Shown in pieces: positions 35,079 through 48,348 of a stretch of 64,000 nt of DNA. The notes beneath the pieces were generated by a model. It saw only the letters and a list, made by a program, of their open reading frames with translations, did no database searches and was not told where the DNA came from. This DNA comes from Hippophae tibetana. Lineage: Eukaryota; Streptophyta; Magnoliopsida; Rosales; Elaeagnaceae. The DNA is taken from the NCBI GenBank assembly GCA_037013495.1, contig CM072803.1:57115627-57179626 (forward strand). Direction: 5' to 3'. Position 1 is the stretch's first letter, and every line of letters begins with the position of its first letter. A program made the position numbers and the translations under genes.

Positions 35079-35596
35079 TGATGAGTGCTCAAAAAGCACT
35101 AAAATTACCATGAATTTATGCACATTAATTGATTAAAAATATATAAATTTATATGATTTTATCATATATTTATATAAATTTGTCTTTTCGGAATCACGGG
35201 TATTTTTATTGTTTTTCAGGTAATTTCGCTTAAAAACATAACTTAAAGACTCAAAGAGGAATACTGAAGGTAATACATCACAAATATATTCATAAAATAA
35301 ATGAGGAAAGGTCAACAAATATGGAAAAATTGGACAAAATGGGTCAAAAAGATCAAAAAGGAGGAAATCGCGCAAGTAGCCGCCTAGCGTCGCTGGCCAA
35401 CGCGCCCATTAGCACCCGGTCCCACGCACGCCCATCAGCGCTCGGTCCCATGCTTGCCCACACACACCCTTGCTTCTTTTTGCACGCACCTCTACACGCC
35501 CCTGCTCCAGTCCGCGCGCACCGCTTCCCATTTGCACCCCATTCCACGTGCGCCACTACACCCTATGTTAGCATGATGTCATCATTCACTACTCCG
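35079..35596 (+). repeat. Truncated 5' LTR of the Athila-like element
   Basis: It is closely similar to 40618-41105, including the GC-rich block of CGCGCACC-like words near 35370-35570. Homology stops at CACTACTCCG, and gag-side sequence follows. The rest of the LTR and the primer-binding site are deleted. Confidence 0.9.
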
Positions 35597-35639
35597 TGGC
35601 TCATCTGCTCGGAATTATGAACTAAACAATATTCATTTT

Positions 35640-36850
35640 TCTATGCTTCCTTCCTTTTATAGGCTGCCTAATGAAGATTCTCTTTCCTTCATTAGAGATT
35701 TCTATGCTACAGTCTAAACCTTCTCCCTCGGTATTCTAAATGAGGATCAACTTAGAATGAGATGTTTTCCCTACACCTTAAAGAAGAAGGCCAAAGCTTG
35801 GTTGATGTCACTTCCCCCAGATTCTTTGATGACATGGGAGAACATTTATAATAAATTCATAGGAAAATTCTATTCCCACCAAAAAACATCAAAGTTGAAA
35901 GGAAAGATTGCTACTTTCTCTCATATGGAAGGAGAACCATTCCATGAAGCTTGGAATAGGTTCAAAATGTTTCTCACTCAATGTCCCCATCACAACTTTC
36001 CCTTGTAGTTGCAGAACCAATTCTTTTACGATGGACTTACGCAACAATGTCAGCTCATTATCGACAACACTACAAGAGGAGCAATGGGAGAAAAGACTAC
36101 CTCAGAGACGTACAATCTCTTTGAGATGTTGGGTGCTAATTTCCAACAGAAAAGCTCACGAGTGAGAAAAGCTGGAGTTTATGAAATCGATTCCAGCAAT
36201 GAAGTCCAACAACAACTTGTTCAATTGACCAACCAAGTTGCCCTTCTCACTACGTAAACCAACACCAATAATGAACATTATGGTTTGTACAACAATATGG
36301 GACATGGTACTGAAGCCTGTCCTATCAAGGCGAAACAACAGCTGGACCAGAACAAGTTAATGTATTAGGAGCATATCAACAAAGACCAAGGTTCGACCCC
36401 AATTCAAATACCTACAATCGTGGGTGGAGAAATCATCCGAACTTCTCCTGGAGGCAAAACAACCCTCATTTCGCTCAAAGCTCAAATCAACCAGGCCAGC
36501 AATTCCACCCGCCTATTCCAAGAAGAATTTTCAATAAATCAACTCTAGAGGACAACTTGAATTCTTTTATTCAAGTTTGTAGAGATAATCAATCTAAAAC
36601 CAATCAACAGTTGGACTCTGTGGAAGCTTCTATCAATTTTGTACCCCTTTTTTTCTTTTCGTACAATTTTATTTACTATGCCCGCTGCCGTAGCAGGTGG
36701 AAGTTCAAGTAGAACAGTTAGTTGAACATTTGCAAAAACAAAGCAAAAATTAACTGAATGATCAAATGGAATCAAATAAATTCAATGAAGAGGAGACATT
36801 GAGTTTTTCATTCTGCAATCTCCAAGCAACGTCTTACTAGAAGAAGATAA
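35640..36850 (+). pseudogene. Athila-type gag, first copy
   Basis: The gag domain is nearly continuous at 35757-36008 and 36009-36257: RMRCFPYTLKKKAKAWL, then FYSHQKTSKLKGKIATFSHM and MEGEPFHEAWNRF. Further on, WRNHPNFSWRQNN near 36430 and a stretch before 36600 match Athila gag C-terminal parts. Only a few stops break it (about 36008, 36256 and 36368). It ends in a spacer near 36862 resembling the one after integrase at 38684 (GGGAGGYMACCCAT). Confidence 0.85.
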
Positions 36851-37214
36851 ATTTTAGTCCTACGTGGGAGGTCACCCATTGTTGTATTTTCCTTTGTTTT
36901 AGTTTTATTTTGTGTGTAATAAAATTCAAATGAAATAAATTCATTTGTTTCAAAAATTGTGTCCATTCTTTAAATTAAGCATTAAAAAAAATTAGATTTT
37001 CTCTTTACTTAATTTTTTTTATTCTAAAAAAAAATAAAAAAAAAATAAAAAATAAAAATATATATATATAAAAAATTAGGTTCCCTACACCTTTTTGCTT
37101 TAAGCCTATACATTTTGTCAAGTGAGAAATCTTTCTTAGAAATATCTACTATTTTTTTAAGAGCTAAATATCGATACACAATAGGAGGAGGATCAATTTC
37201 AACTACAAATAACC

Positions 37215-38594
37215 ATGGGAGATGCTGAAGATAGGCGGAAAATGATGAAAGATTATACAATGCCAATCATTGGCAATGTAACTTCCGGCATACAATTACA
37301 AGAGGCTGCAAGGAATTATGAATTGAAAAAAATTCATTATTCTTTATTGCCTTCCTTTTATGGTGTCCTTAATGAAGACCCTTTGCATTTCATTCGAGAA
37401 TTCTATGCTATTGTCCAAACCTTTCCACTACATGCAATTAATGAAGATCAAATTAGGATGAGGTGTTTCCCTTACACCCTCAAGGATAACGCTTGGTCAT
37501 GGTTCATTACTCTACAGTCGGGTTCTCTAAAAACTTAGGAGGTAGTATATGAAATGTTTATGGGTAGATTCTATTCCCATCAAAAGATAGCCTGTAAGGT
37601 ATTACATTATGGATTATTTTGGCTCACTCTTTTTAAAGATGCTAATATATTTTGTGCACAATGTGATAGATGTCAAAGAACATGAAACATAAGCAAAAGA
37701 TATGAAATGCCTTTGACATCTAATTTAGTTATTGAACTCTTTGATGTATGGAGGATTGACTTTATGTGTCCTTTTCCCCCATCCAATGGTTTTCAATATA
37801 TTTTGGTTGCTGTGGATTATGTATTCAAGTGGGTAGAAGCTATCCCCACTAAAACCAATGATGCTAATGTTGTTGTTAAATTCTTGAAGGATTTAATATT
37901 CAGTAGGTTCGGAACGCCTAGAGCTATAATAAGTGATAAAGGTAGCCATTTTTGTAACAAGATCTTTGATGGAGTACTGAACAAGTACAACATCACACAT
38001 AAAGTAGCTACTCCATATCATCCTCAAACTTCTGGTTTAGTGGAAGTAAGTAATAGGAAAATTAAGGGAATATTGGAACACAATGTGCATCCTTCAAGGA
38101 AGGATTGGTCATTTAAGTTAAATGATGCCTTATGGGCATACTGCACTGCTTACAAAACACCTATTGGGATGAGTCCTTACTGGTTAATCTTTGGGAAAGC
38201 ATATCACCTTCCAGTTGAACTTGAACACAAGGCTTACTGGGCAATTAAAGAGTTAAACATGGATTTAGATAAAGTAGGAGAAAAACGGTTACTCCATCTT
38301 AATGAGTTGGAAGAAATTAGGAACGAAGCCTATGAGAATTCCAAATTATACAAAGAACGTACTAAGCATTATCATGACAAGAGGCTAGTTTCTAAGACTC
38401 TTCACCCTGGAACGAAAGTTCTTTTATTTAACTCTCATTTGAGATTGTTTCTAGGAAAGTTGAGATCAAGATGAGATGGACCATTCAAAATAGTTCAGGT
38501 ATTTGCACATGGAGTAGTAGAACTATTGGATTCCAAAACACAAAAAACATTCAAAGTCAATGGGCATCGTGTGAAGCCTTATTTAGAAGAATAA
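37215..38594 (+). pseudogene. gag start fused to integrase (internal deletion)
   Basis: The ORF at 37215 begins MGDAEDRRKMMKDYTMP and contains the same gag block as the first copy (RMRCFPYTLKDNAWSW) up to GRFYSHQKIA near 37600. It then runs straight into the integrase zinc region (KVLHYGLFWLTLFKDA, CAQCDRCQRT). The DDE core is in the 255-residue ORF 37707-38474: [19 protein letters not shown] and [13 protein letters not shown] at about 38472 splits off the last part, which ends VKPYLEE at 38594. About 3 kb coding for protease, RT and RNase H is missing at the join. The integrase core is well preserved. Confidence 0.88.
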
Positions 38595-40617
38595 AACAAC
38601 ATTGCTTAAATGGATTGCATTTGGCTGAGTAACCCTTGGCACCATAAAGTTACGTCTTGCTAAGACGTTAAACTAAACGTTGGATGGGAGGCAACCCATC
38701 ATTTTAGGTAATTTTCTTTTATTTGTTTTATTTATTTAATTTTTATTGTTTATTTTAGTTTAATTACATGTGAATAATTTTAAAATTGTTAAAACTAAAA
38801 ATATTTGTTGAGATGTTAGAAGTTCCCAGCGATCTGTCTGTGTGAACTTTAATGATGGATGCATCTACATTTCTCTATTACTACTTGCACATTCTCAGGA
38901 AATAGGTAATTTTTCTTCTCTTTTCTCTTTAAATTTAATTATAGTTGTTACATTGAGGACAATGTAAGTTTTAGGTTGGGTGTGGTGAAAAGTTACCATG
39001 CTTAATTTCAAAAAATAAAAATAAAAATAAAAAAATAATTTTTATTTTATGTTATGTTCACATTTTCATTTTTATTGTGTTTGGTTTTATTTTCTTTGTA
39101 TGATTTAGTAATTTTTGGAATTTTAGAATTAACTTTAAAAATTCTCACAAAAATTTATCATTTCTTTAAATCAAATTTAAGTAAATAGTTAAGTCTTTTG
39201 TACTGTTAGATTAATTTTTGAAAACATATCCTCACATATTTTGTAATTGTTTTTGGTAATTAGTTAGTTTTTGTCATAACTAGTATTTCTTGATAAGATG
39301 TGGAAATTATATTAAACCCAAAATCGGTGTTTATGAATTTTTTTAGTGGAGACTACCTTTGTGAGATATAATTTGAGTCTAATTTCCTTTATTCAGAGTT
39401 AAATATATATTTTTTCTACTCCAAACACATTTCTTATTTCTTTAATTTTTCAGATGATCTCTATAGGTATTAGCATTTAATGTATGAATTTTTTCTCATC
39501 TTAATAGAGTGTCGTATATGTTTTTTTTATTATTTTTGCTTATATTAAATGATTTAAGTAGAAATTGATAGTATATGCTTTTATCTCATTCGTGCATTAC
39601 TGTTACAAAAAAAGACATATATGGGATAACCTAAACCAAAATCAAATAGAAAAGCCACAAAATTAACCACTCACCAAAATCCTAAAAAAATGTACAATCT
39701 GTACATGGGTTGACTCTCTAAAAAATATATATATATATATTGAAACAATATTCAGAAAAAAAAGAAAAAAATAGAGAGATAAAGAATATATAGTATAATC
39801 TACATACTATGACACACATTGCCTACAAAGTTGTGAGTAAAGGCTAATTACAAAAGAAAGATATAGGAAGTAATTCCCTAAAAAGTCATTGCACTTTCTT
39901 CATTTGTAAAAGGCATATATCTTGAAATTTTTCTTAGTGAGTTTGATTTATGGATGAAAATAATTTTATATATGATATCTTTATAATTTATACATTCGAT
40001 TCCTTTCATGAGATCAACATCAAAATAAAACTTTGAGCCTTTATTCTTTATACATATGCGAACATATTAGCTCATTTCTATACATGAACTCTTTCGCATA
40101 TAAATTAGTGTGAGTGTTTGAACTCATAGGATTCAGTGTTTTGAGAGTATTGACTAGTGAGGAATAGAATCGAAGCGAATTCAGATTCTAGACACTGAAA
40201 TTGGGTGAAATTAAATTGATACATTTTTTATATGAAATATAAAAATGATTTTCGACTAATTATTATAATAAATCATGATTGTTTAAAGAGATTAAAAAGT
40301 ATGAGACATTTTTGTGATATGTTGTTTTCTTTTATTCTTAAAAGTTAATTTTAGATTTTATTGTAATTTTAGTTTTTAAGTTGATTGTTTTTATTATTTC
40401 TTTTAATTTTTACATTTAGTTCAATGTTTGTGGGTATCATTACTGAAAATCCTCACGAGACTCAAACTCGTCCACTAGGGCAACGTAGGGGTTTAAAGGC
40501 TTGTTGCATAGGCTAAATTCAATCGTGTCAATCCACGGAAGTGATTTAGGATAGTTTAATTTTTAGTTTTTATCGCTTCTCTTGCTAAGGGACTAGCAAG
40601 AAGCTAGTTGGGGTTTG
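38595..40617 (+). other. Non-coding 3' region of the Athila-like element
   Basis: This AT-rich stretch has no ORF of note. Athila elements often carry an env-like ORF here; I see none. The PPT is the purine run near 40599-40615 before the 3' LTR. Confidence 0.65.
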
Positions 40618-42423
40618 TGATGAGTGCTCAAAAAGGACTAAAATTACCATGATTTTATACACATTAATTGATTAAAAATATATATTTTTATATGATTTTA
40701 TCATATATTTATATAAATTTGTCTTTTTTAGAATCACAGGTATTTTTATTGTTTTTCAGGTAATTTCGCTTAAAAACGTAACTTAAAGAATCAAAGAGAA
40801 ATATTGGAGGTAATACATCACAAATATATTCATAAAATAAATGAGGAAAAGTCAACAAATATGGAAAAATTGGACAAAATGGGTCAAAAATGTCAAAAAG
40901 GAGAAAATCGCGCACGTAGCCGCTCAACCACGCGCAGCGCGCCCATTCCGTGCCCACCCATGCCCATCAGCATCTGATCCTGTGCATGCCCACGCCCATC
41001 AGTGCCCGGTCCCGCGCGTGCCCTTGTTGCTTTCCACGCACCCCTACCCTAGTTTGCGCGCGCTACCGCACCCTACGTAACATGACATCATCATTCACTA
41101 CTCCGCGTTTCCTCCATTTTTAATCATTTTTTCACACACTTTTTATTCCTTTCCTTACCTATAAATACCTTCATTCTCTTTATAACAAAACACATCTTCT
41201 CTTCTCTTTCTTTCTCTCATTTCTTAGTTTTTTATGTTTTTTTAGTTTTTAGTTTTTCTTAGTTTTAGAGTTCTTCTCTTTTTGAGAAGAACTAGTTATG
41301 TTTTTGTAATTTATTTGCTTTTTGATTCAATAAATGTGAGTGCAAATTCTGTTTGGAGGTTTTCCAGGAACGAGAATAGCAACAAAGTACTGTAAGGATT
41401 TTATTTTCTTTACAGTTATTTTTTATGCTTTATTCTTAGATGTTATATTTAATTTGTCTATGATTAAATTTAACTTTGTTGGGTGTTTGTAAACATGATA
41501 TAATAATAACGTTGTTATGCTTGCGAAATATTAAATATGTAAAAATCTCTAAAATGAATTGATTTTATTTTTATTCAAGATTTTTTATTAAGAATGTTAG
41601 AGAGAAATATATTATTTTTCATTACAAACTTAAATCTAAAAATTAGATTTTAAGGTTTAGTTATCGGTCTAATTTAGAGTAGTGCTCTTTTATTTGTTGG
41701 TACAATCGCCCAGTAGTTAGAGTGAAGCTCTATTTCAAAAGTTTTTATAAGAATTATTATCTGAAAATGTATTGACAACATGTTTTGAGTAGTAGTTTTA
41801 AAACTTGAAAGTTAGTACTCGGATAATTAAATTCTTAGGTTTAATTTGGACACCTTGAATAAAGTTTAAACTGTCTAACCCCACCAAAGGTGGCATTTAA
41901 ATGGTTCATTTTAAATCTCTTAGAAAAAGAAATTAATTTAATTAACCAAATTAGTTATCAACCCCACCCATAGGTGTTAATTGATTTGTTTAGTTAACAA
42001 AGAATATCTAACCCCACCAAAGGTGGTATTCATATAAAAAAGAGAATCAATAAATATCAATTTATATCTTTAATAACCTAAATAATATGAACAAGCATAA
42101 TTAACTTAGTTATTATATCCATAAATACTCTACTATTATAAATGATAAAATTTGCATAAATGTTTATTGAATCTTTATCTATGTTTATTTTTATGTCAGT
42201 AGATTAAAAACACAAACCCCAAAATATCGTGACATGATGTTTAGGATTTAATTTCATTTTTAAAAGTTTGAATAATAAATTAAAAATCATATACATTCCT
42301 TCCTTAGATCGACCTTGGGAGTATACTTATCATTTTCTATGAAATGATTCGTACACTTGCGAGAGTTTTATAAATATAAAACCAAAGTATTGGCAGGATC
42401 GGCGATGCCAGTTTTGCTCATCA
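40618..42423 (+). repeat. 3' LTR of the Athila-like element, 1806 bp
   Basis: It begins TGATGAGTGCTC and ends GCTCATCA. It contains a GC-rich part (40910-41080) and a TATA-like TATAAATACC near 41160. An AT-rich 3' half has three CCCCACC(A)AAGGTGG- or CCCCACCCATAGGTG-like words near 41880-42030. It shares long segments with the inverted element at 55850-57205. Confidence 0.93.
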
Positions 42424-42428
42424 GTAGT

Positions 42429-42827
42429 GTCGGCAAAGGTAGGGTTGATGGGGCTTGGGTGTGTCATAAGTAATCATTTAGGTGAGGTGATGGATACATA
42501 GTTATCAAAAACTTTTATTTCATGCCGATGCGTGCAACCAAATTTTGGGCAATTTGGTAGGCCGTTCAATTTAGTTTGGATATGGTTTTAGGAGGATTGA
42601 AATAGAACCTGGCTCATTTCAATTTCGATGCAAATGGAAACAAATAGTAATGTGAGAGCAATTGTTGAAGATATAATTTCAATAATTCCTTTTATTATTT
42701 CTTTTTCTTGCAGTTATTATCCTAGGGGATTAATATTGCTACTTATACATTGATAAAAAATGGGCTTAATTGTGATGATTACATATATTACTTGGGGAAT
42801 AATATCTCAAATGCTCATGAGGCTTAA
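42429..42827 (+). mobile_element. LINE remnant, part 2: rest of RNase H
   Basis: If the Athila-like insertion and one copy of GTAGT are removed, the frame from 35057 reads on through SAKVGLMGLGCVISNHLGEV, a plant LINE RNase H pattern. The end near 42745-42827 reads GINIATYTLIKNGL and then YYLGNN, the usual close of that domain, before TAA at 42825. Stops near 42500 and 42590 show decay. Confidence 0.75.
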
Positions 42828-44512
42828 CATATCTTTACTTATGTTCTTGAGATTTACAAAAATATCTAGAATGCGCATAAACTTTATGGTTAATAACATT
42901 TTTGCACTTAAAACTTAATGGTGTTCATTTTTCCATCCATTACTATTCATGTTCCTATTTCATGGCTCAGTTACCAATTTTTGGGGGTTTTTGGTCGCCA
43001 GAGACTATTGTGGTAGAATTTCAGTCAATTTGATCTTAATGTACTAGCTAAATTATTACCTTGATAAGTCATATGTATTGAATGCACATTATTTTGTCCT
43101 ATTCATACTATACAATTAGGTTTTTCTTGTATACATATAGTGTACTTATAATCTTCAAAGAAGTGGTATTCAAACATTAAGTAGTTCAATTCTTCTTCCT
43201 CTATCCTTACATATTTTTTACTAAAATATTATCTTAATTTCCTTGAAACAAGATTATCTATTATGATTGTGATAGCTTTAATATGTATAGATATCTAATA
43301 AGGTGTTAAACCTCTTAAATTTTCAAGACAAGTTTCATAATCCTCATCTTTGAAATATTTCGTTTAAAGCTAAGAGATAGCCTTTATCAAATTGTTCTAA
43401 TAGAATTGAATTTTTATCTTTCATTTCTTTTGGAATTAGTTGTTTATTCCTAAAAATATTTTTCATTTCCATGTTTATCAATATTATAACTTGATGTAAG
43501 TAAATATCTAAATATTCAAGATTCTTATATGACTTAAATTTATAATTATTATACTTGAATTTAATGAGTCCATCATGATCTTCTCTTATGTTTGCCTCCT
43601 TTTGTTATACTAGTTATGCCTCAGCTTGCTCAAACCTTGACGCCCTCCTAGCAATGGTGAGCCTTTTACATCCGTACATAGATGATATCCAATATTTAGC
43701 TTACTAGATAAGAGAGTAACTAAACTTCATTTTGTTCATAATATAATAATTATTATAAACTTAAGGTCAATTAAGAACCTTTAAGGGATTCTTAGTCACT
43801 CATACTTATTAGGTATATCATTACTGGTTTGTGATTTTTAGATAGAGGAGATTTCTATGCTAGAGTTTGTGTGTTTTTTTAAAGTTGAGTGCTTTAGTTT
43901 TCTGTGTGTTTTGAAATGAGAATAAGTGCTCCTTTTATAACATAAGGAATCCATGTTTACAAGACTAAAATTATTATTTTACCCTTGCTTTAATAATTCG
44001 TCTTTTTTTTCTTTAAATCATAGTCACTTCTTTTTTCCTTAGCACATGCTGCAAACTAAGATCTCAGGTCTACATCTTTATTTTCTTTGTCATCTTCTAC
44101 TGACAATTCCTTTCTTTATTCTTCTTTGTCGTTTTCTACCGATAGTCATTTTGATGATGTTGATGATGATAAATCTTTATCTTCTCGATCTTTGATGTAA
44201 TGGATTCATTTTTTATCTTTGGTAGCTTTTCTGGCATAGAAGCAAAATATCTTTCTTATTTTTTGACCAATTTCCAAGTTGTTGCTGTTAAAATTGGCTT
44301 CATATTTGGAAAAAAATTCACCATCTTCTTTTGACAACCATGCTGCTGTGGGAAATGATGATGAATTTACTAGTTCAATAATTTACTTTGATCTCGGTAA
44401 AATTATCAATCTTCCTGAGTTTATAGTAAATTTGGCCTAACATTTGACCTCTTAGTACACAGAATTCTTCTGTGTTGAGCTCCTTTTTTGCAAGTTCCTT
44501 TGGTTTGGGAAA

Positions 44513-44776
44513 TTATATGTTTGTATTGGAAATCCCTATCTTGATGAAGTGGTAGAGATTGATAAATCCTTTCTCATTCCAATCCATTAGTGAACTAACA
44601 AATCTGAGATAAATAGGCTTGTCACTTTCTTTAATCTTCTTTCTGAAGTTCTTAATTGCTCTTTTAAAATTATCTGGAAAATAATTTAATTCACTTAAAT
44701 TAATTGCCAGATATATATTTTCTGTTATTCCTGCATAGAAAGCTTTATAAATAAATATTGGATCAGTTCCTTTCAA
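44513..44776 (-). pseudogene. Unassigned ORF of the pararetroviral remnant
   Basis: This 87-codon open stretch downstream of RNase H is rich in lysine, isoleucine and asparagine (IKNFRKKIKESDKPIYLRF). It could be part of a transactivator-like or other 3' ORF, but I recognise no domain. Coding-like sequence of the same composition continues upstream to about 44890 in the same frame after one stop. Confidence 0.4.
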
Positions 44777-45799
44777 GATATTGAATTTACTTCATGCATG
44801 AAATTCCTTGTTTGTGGTATAGAACTTCATATCTACAATATGTTCTTGGGTATATTTTTTGGCCAAGTTATAGAGACTCAACCATTATGGTTTTTGATGT
44901 TTCTATATTGGTGCTTATCATCTTCAATGATTGGAGAATTTCTGGGGGGGGATGTCTCCCTGAATAGCATTAAATACTTTACTATCTTTGATGTTTTTGA
45001 TGTTTCTGGGAGAGATGCTTCCCTAAATAACACTAGAGGCCTTATTATTTTCCCTAGATTTTTCAATCTACTTGGGCTATTGGTTGTTGTTGTAATGTTG
45101 TAGAATAATTTATTAATATCTCATCTCGAGTTATTAGTTTTGGTGTTTTGTAATTGGCATAACTGCCTTCAACTTCTATTCTACTAATGAAGACACTATG
45201 AGTTACTCCACTAAATCCTAGAATAGATTTCCTTGCTTATGCCCAGTTGTTATAGATTCCTGGTCTTGGGCCATTATACACCATATAAACCTTTTTCTAT
45301 TATTCTTTTTTCTACCTCATCTACCTAGTTGAGCTTTTTGGTTTCAGAATTTTTTTTTTCTCTTTTGAATTGTTAGGTTCTTCTTTTTCATTTTGAATTC
45401 TTTTTTAGTAGTTTCATCTTTTTTAGATTGAATTTTTGATGAAGATTCTTCTTTTGAGGTTTTGGACTATAGAATTTTTTTTGAATAATTAAGTTCTTCT
45501 TGTTTATTTCCTGTCTCTATAAGAGATTTCTCGAGGTATAACAACTCGAGTTATTCCTATAGGATTTTTATCTTCTTTTCCTTTATCTTGATCTTGATGT
45601 CAAGATGTTTCATTCCTAAAAGCATAAAAATAGTTGGAGATGCTAATTCTTTAGTAGGAGCATCTGCTAGGCTACTTTTATTTCCTGGAAGATATTCATC
45701 ATCAAAATTGTAATGATTGAATCATTGTTGCCATCTAAATAATTTATCTTGTTTGTTATCACCTTCAATATTACTTCTTAAGAAATATCCAAAATTCTT

Positions 45800-46650
45800 A
45801 TTATATGTTCTAACCATGAATTTGGAGCTTATAACATATATTGAAAAAAAATTAATGGTTTTTTAACAACTAAATATTCTTTTTCATTACTATGGTAATT
45901 TAATTCTAGACCTTGGAAAGATCTTGATGTATATCTACAAAGATATTCATCTTTTTCATCTACTCTTGCTTTCATAACCGCTCTTCAATATTTTTGTGAA
46001 GCATCTATTTCAATTATCATTTTATCATCTCGTCCTAGATGGTATAAAGTTGACAAAAAATTTACCTTTGCTTTTATTTTATCCATATACAGAGTATCTT
46101 CTTATGTCCATTTCCAGGTATGATCTTTTTTTCAATTTTTCTTGTAAAGGTTTTCCCATTTTTGTAAATTTATTGATATATTCTTCTATATATGTTAAGC
46201 ATCCTAAAAACCTTTGTAATTAGTTTTATCTTTTAATTCACTAGAAAAATCTTGAATGTTGTTTAGTATATGAGGTTGTAAATTATGTTTTCCATTTTCA
46301 ATTTTCAATCCTAAATATTTAATTTTTGTTGAGCAAGTATTGCTTTCTTTTCAAAGAGTACAATGCCTTCTTTCTTACATTCTTGTAGAATATTAATAAT
46401 ATCTAAATAGTATTTATTTAATTCATTACTGAAAACCAAAATATCATTTATGTAAATACAATAAATATTTTGTAATTTCTTGAAGATGTTATCCATATAC
46501 CTTTAAAAAATGCCTAGAGCTTGTTTTAATCCAAATGGTACAACAATCCATTGGAATGTTTCTTGAGTGCAACTGACTGTTTTTAATAGTTTTCTAATGC
46601 CTGTTAGGGCTTTGTCTTTTTTTTTTATTTCATTTAGAAAAGAGTTTTAT
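45800..46650 (-). pseudogene. Pararetroviral reverse transcriptase / RNase H remnant
   Basis: On the minus strand the RT palm is visible near 46560 (VPFGLKQAL) and near 46455 as YINDILVFS, in which the first catalytic aspartate of the usual box is replaced by asparagine. RNase H pieces near 46020-45860 include YTSRSFQGLELNYHSNEKE. Several stops separate these parts. This arrangement, RT then RNase H with no integrase, separates it from the gypsy elements in the window. Confidence 0.82.
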
Positions 46651-48096
46651 TTCTCTTTTATATCTAATGAAATATTTTTTAAATAAGGTTTTTTCTATTC
46701 TATCTCATCACATTTTTGCTTTTTTATGTTGTTGCATAAAAGTTGGATTTGATACAGCTAAAACTTTCTTATTTTTGATACATAGATGGTATCACCATCT
46801 AGTGTTGTTAGACTTATTTTGTCTAAATATTTTGTGAAAGGTTGATATAGGTTTAGGAAATTATTTCTTATTTATAAATCAACTCATGTTTCATGTTAAT
46901 ATATGGTAGGAATGTGAAACTTTTCTCCTCATATCATTATATTTGCATCTTTTAATAATTTATTAAGATTTATTATAATATTATTAGCAATTCATACAAT
47001 TAAATCTTTTGGTGCTTTTTTAGTGTTCTTCTAGAAATGCATATTTCCTTGCTATACACATATTAGCTCATGTGTCTATATATTCATGTAGATGGTAGTT
47101 GGCATAACCTTATTCTAGTCCTAATTTGATATAGGTACTATTTGAATTTTTACTACTATACAAATCATTCATCTTCTCATGAGGAATACCCATAATCTGA
47201 GTGTTCATATTTTGAGTTAGTTATTTCTTTCTCAGTTTCTTCTAATAGATAAATACTATAAGTATCTTTTATATCAAATTTCTCAATTGGTTCTAATTCC
47301 ATTTTGAAAGATTCCTTTAAGATTTTTACTTTTTATGGCAATTCTTTTTAAAAATCTTTCCTATGTTATAACCTGCTTGGATATTCGTTGGCATAATGTT
47401 TTTCTTCATTATAGATCGAACAACTGCATTTTTTATTTCCTAAAGGGCAATAACTCATGTTTTCACGAGGTTTATACCTATTTCTTCTAAAATATATTTT
47501 CTTATAGGTTTCTCTATTAAATATTCTTTTCTATTTTTGAAAATCTTGTTTTATAAATTTATATATTTTAAATTTCTTGTATTTTTTAAATTTTTTGTAT
47601 TTTTGTTTGTATGATTTTATATTATATCTATATTTTCTTGGTATTCTAAAATATCTTGTATCACAACAGATTTTATAATTTCTTCTTATTTGTTTATATT
47701 CTTTTCTTTCTTGACATTTAATAATTATCTAACTTTTAAGGCTTCTTATTCATTCTTCTAGAGTATCTGGTATAGTTTCTTTATTTCTTTATTCCTAACT
47801 TTATGTTAAGGTCTTATGTAATGTTCTAGGTAATTTAAAAAAAAACATTTCTTTACAAGTTTTCATAGAGGGTAGTAAATTATGATAATAAATTTTGTAT
47901 TCACAAATAAAAGAATCTATGTAATACATGTTACAGATTTCCATATTTGTTAGATGCCATTTGGCTTCATTTCATTTTCATTGGATTTAGTGATAGTTCT
48001 TTCTTTATCTTCTTCGATAAATTCCTTGTATATTTTATTTATTACTATGTCTAAGTATTCTCTTCCTGTGAGAGCATTCCCTTGCATTAATAAATA

Positions 48097-48348
48097 TTAT
48101 TGGTCTGTTAAATTTGAAAACCAAACTTTAACATTTCCTATCATTTTATGAGCTATTAATACCCTATAAATTGAAGGGTTTGTTTGAGAGGTTTTTATAA
48201 CTACACTCATACCACTAGCCCATTTATCTAAGGCTTTCTTCTTATCTCTTATACAGTCTAAATCTAACAGATGAGACTTATAATTATCATGGAGTTTGAA
48301 TTCTGGTGGGATACTACCTCTAGTTTCCCAATGTAATCCTTCTTCCAT
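48097..48348 (-). pseudogene. Pararetroviral coat-protein region fragment
   Basis: This is the longest open piece of the capsid region, 83 codons, including WASGMSVVIKT and NVKVWFSNLTDQ. Downstream on the minus strand, near 47455-47395, a cysteine- and histidine-containing segment (CPLGNKKCSCSIY) resembles the capsid zinc knuckle, with some metal ligands replaced. The assignment rests on its place before RT and on this segment. Confidence 0.6.

Larger units (their letters stand above)
35079..42423 (+). mobile_element. Athila-like Ty3/gypsy derivative, target duplication GTAGT
   Basis: It starts TGATGAGTGCTC, ends GCTCATCA, and is flanked by a perfect GTAGT duplication (35074-35078 and 42424-42428). 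The 3' LTR is complete (40618-42423, 1806 bp); the 5' LTR keeps only its first 518 bp or so. The internal region has one Athila-type gag (35640-36850), then a second gag start (37215-37600) joined directly to an integrase (37600-38594). Protease, RT and RNase H are missing. The element could only have moved with enzymes supplied by another copy. Confidence 0.93.

Noticed and set aside
35321..35620. A 99-codon GC-rich ORF
   Set aside because: It lies in the GC-rich part of the Athila-like 5' LTR and runs over the truncation border; not a gene.
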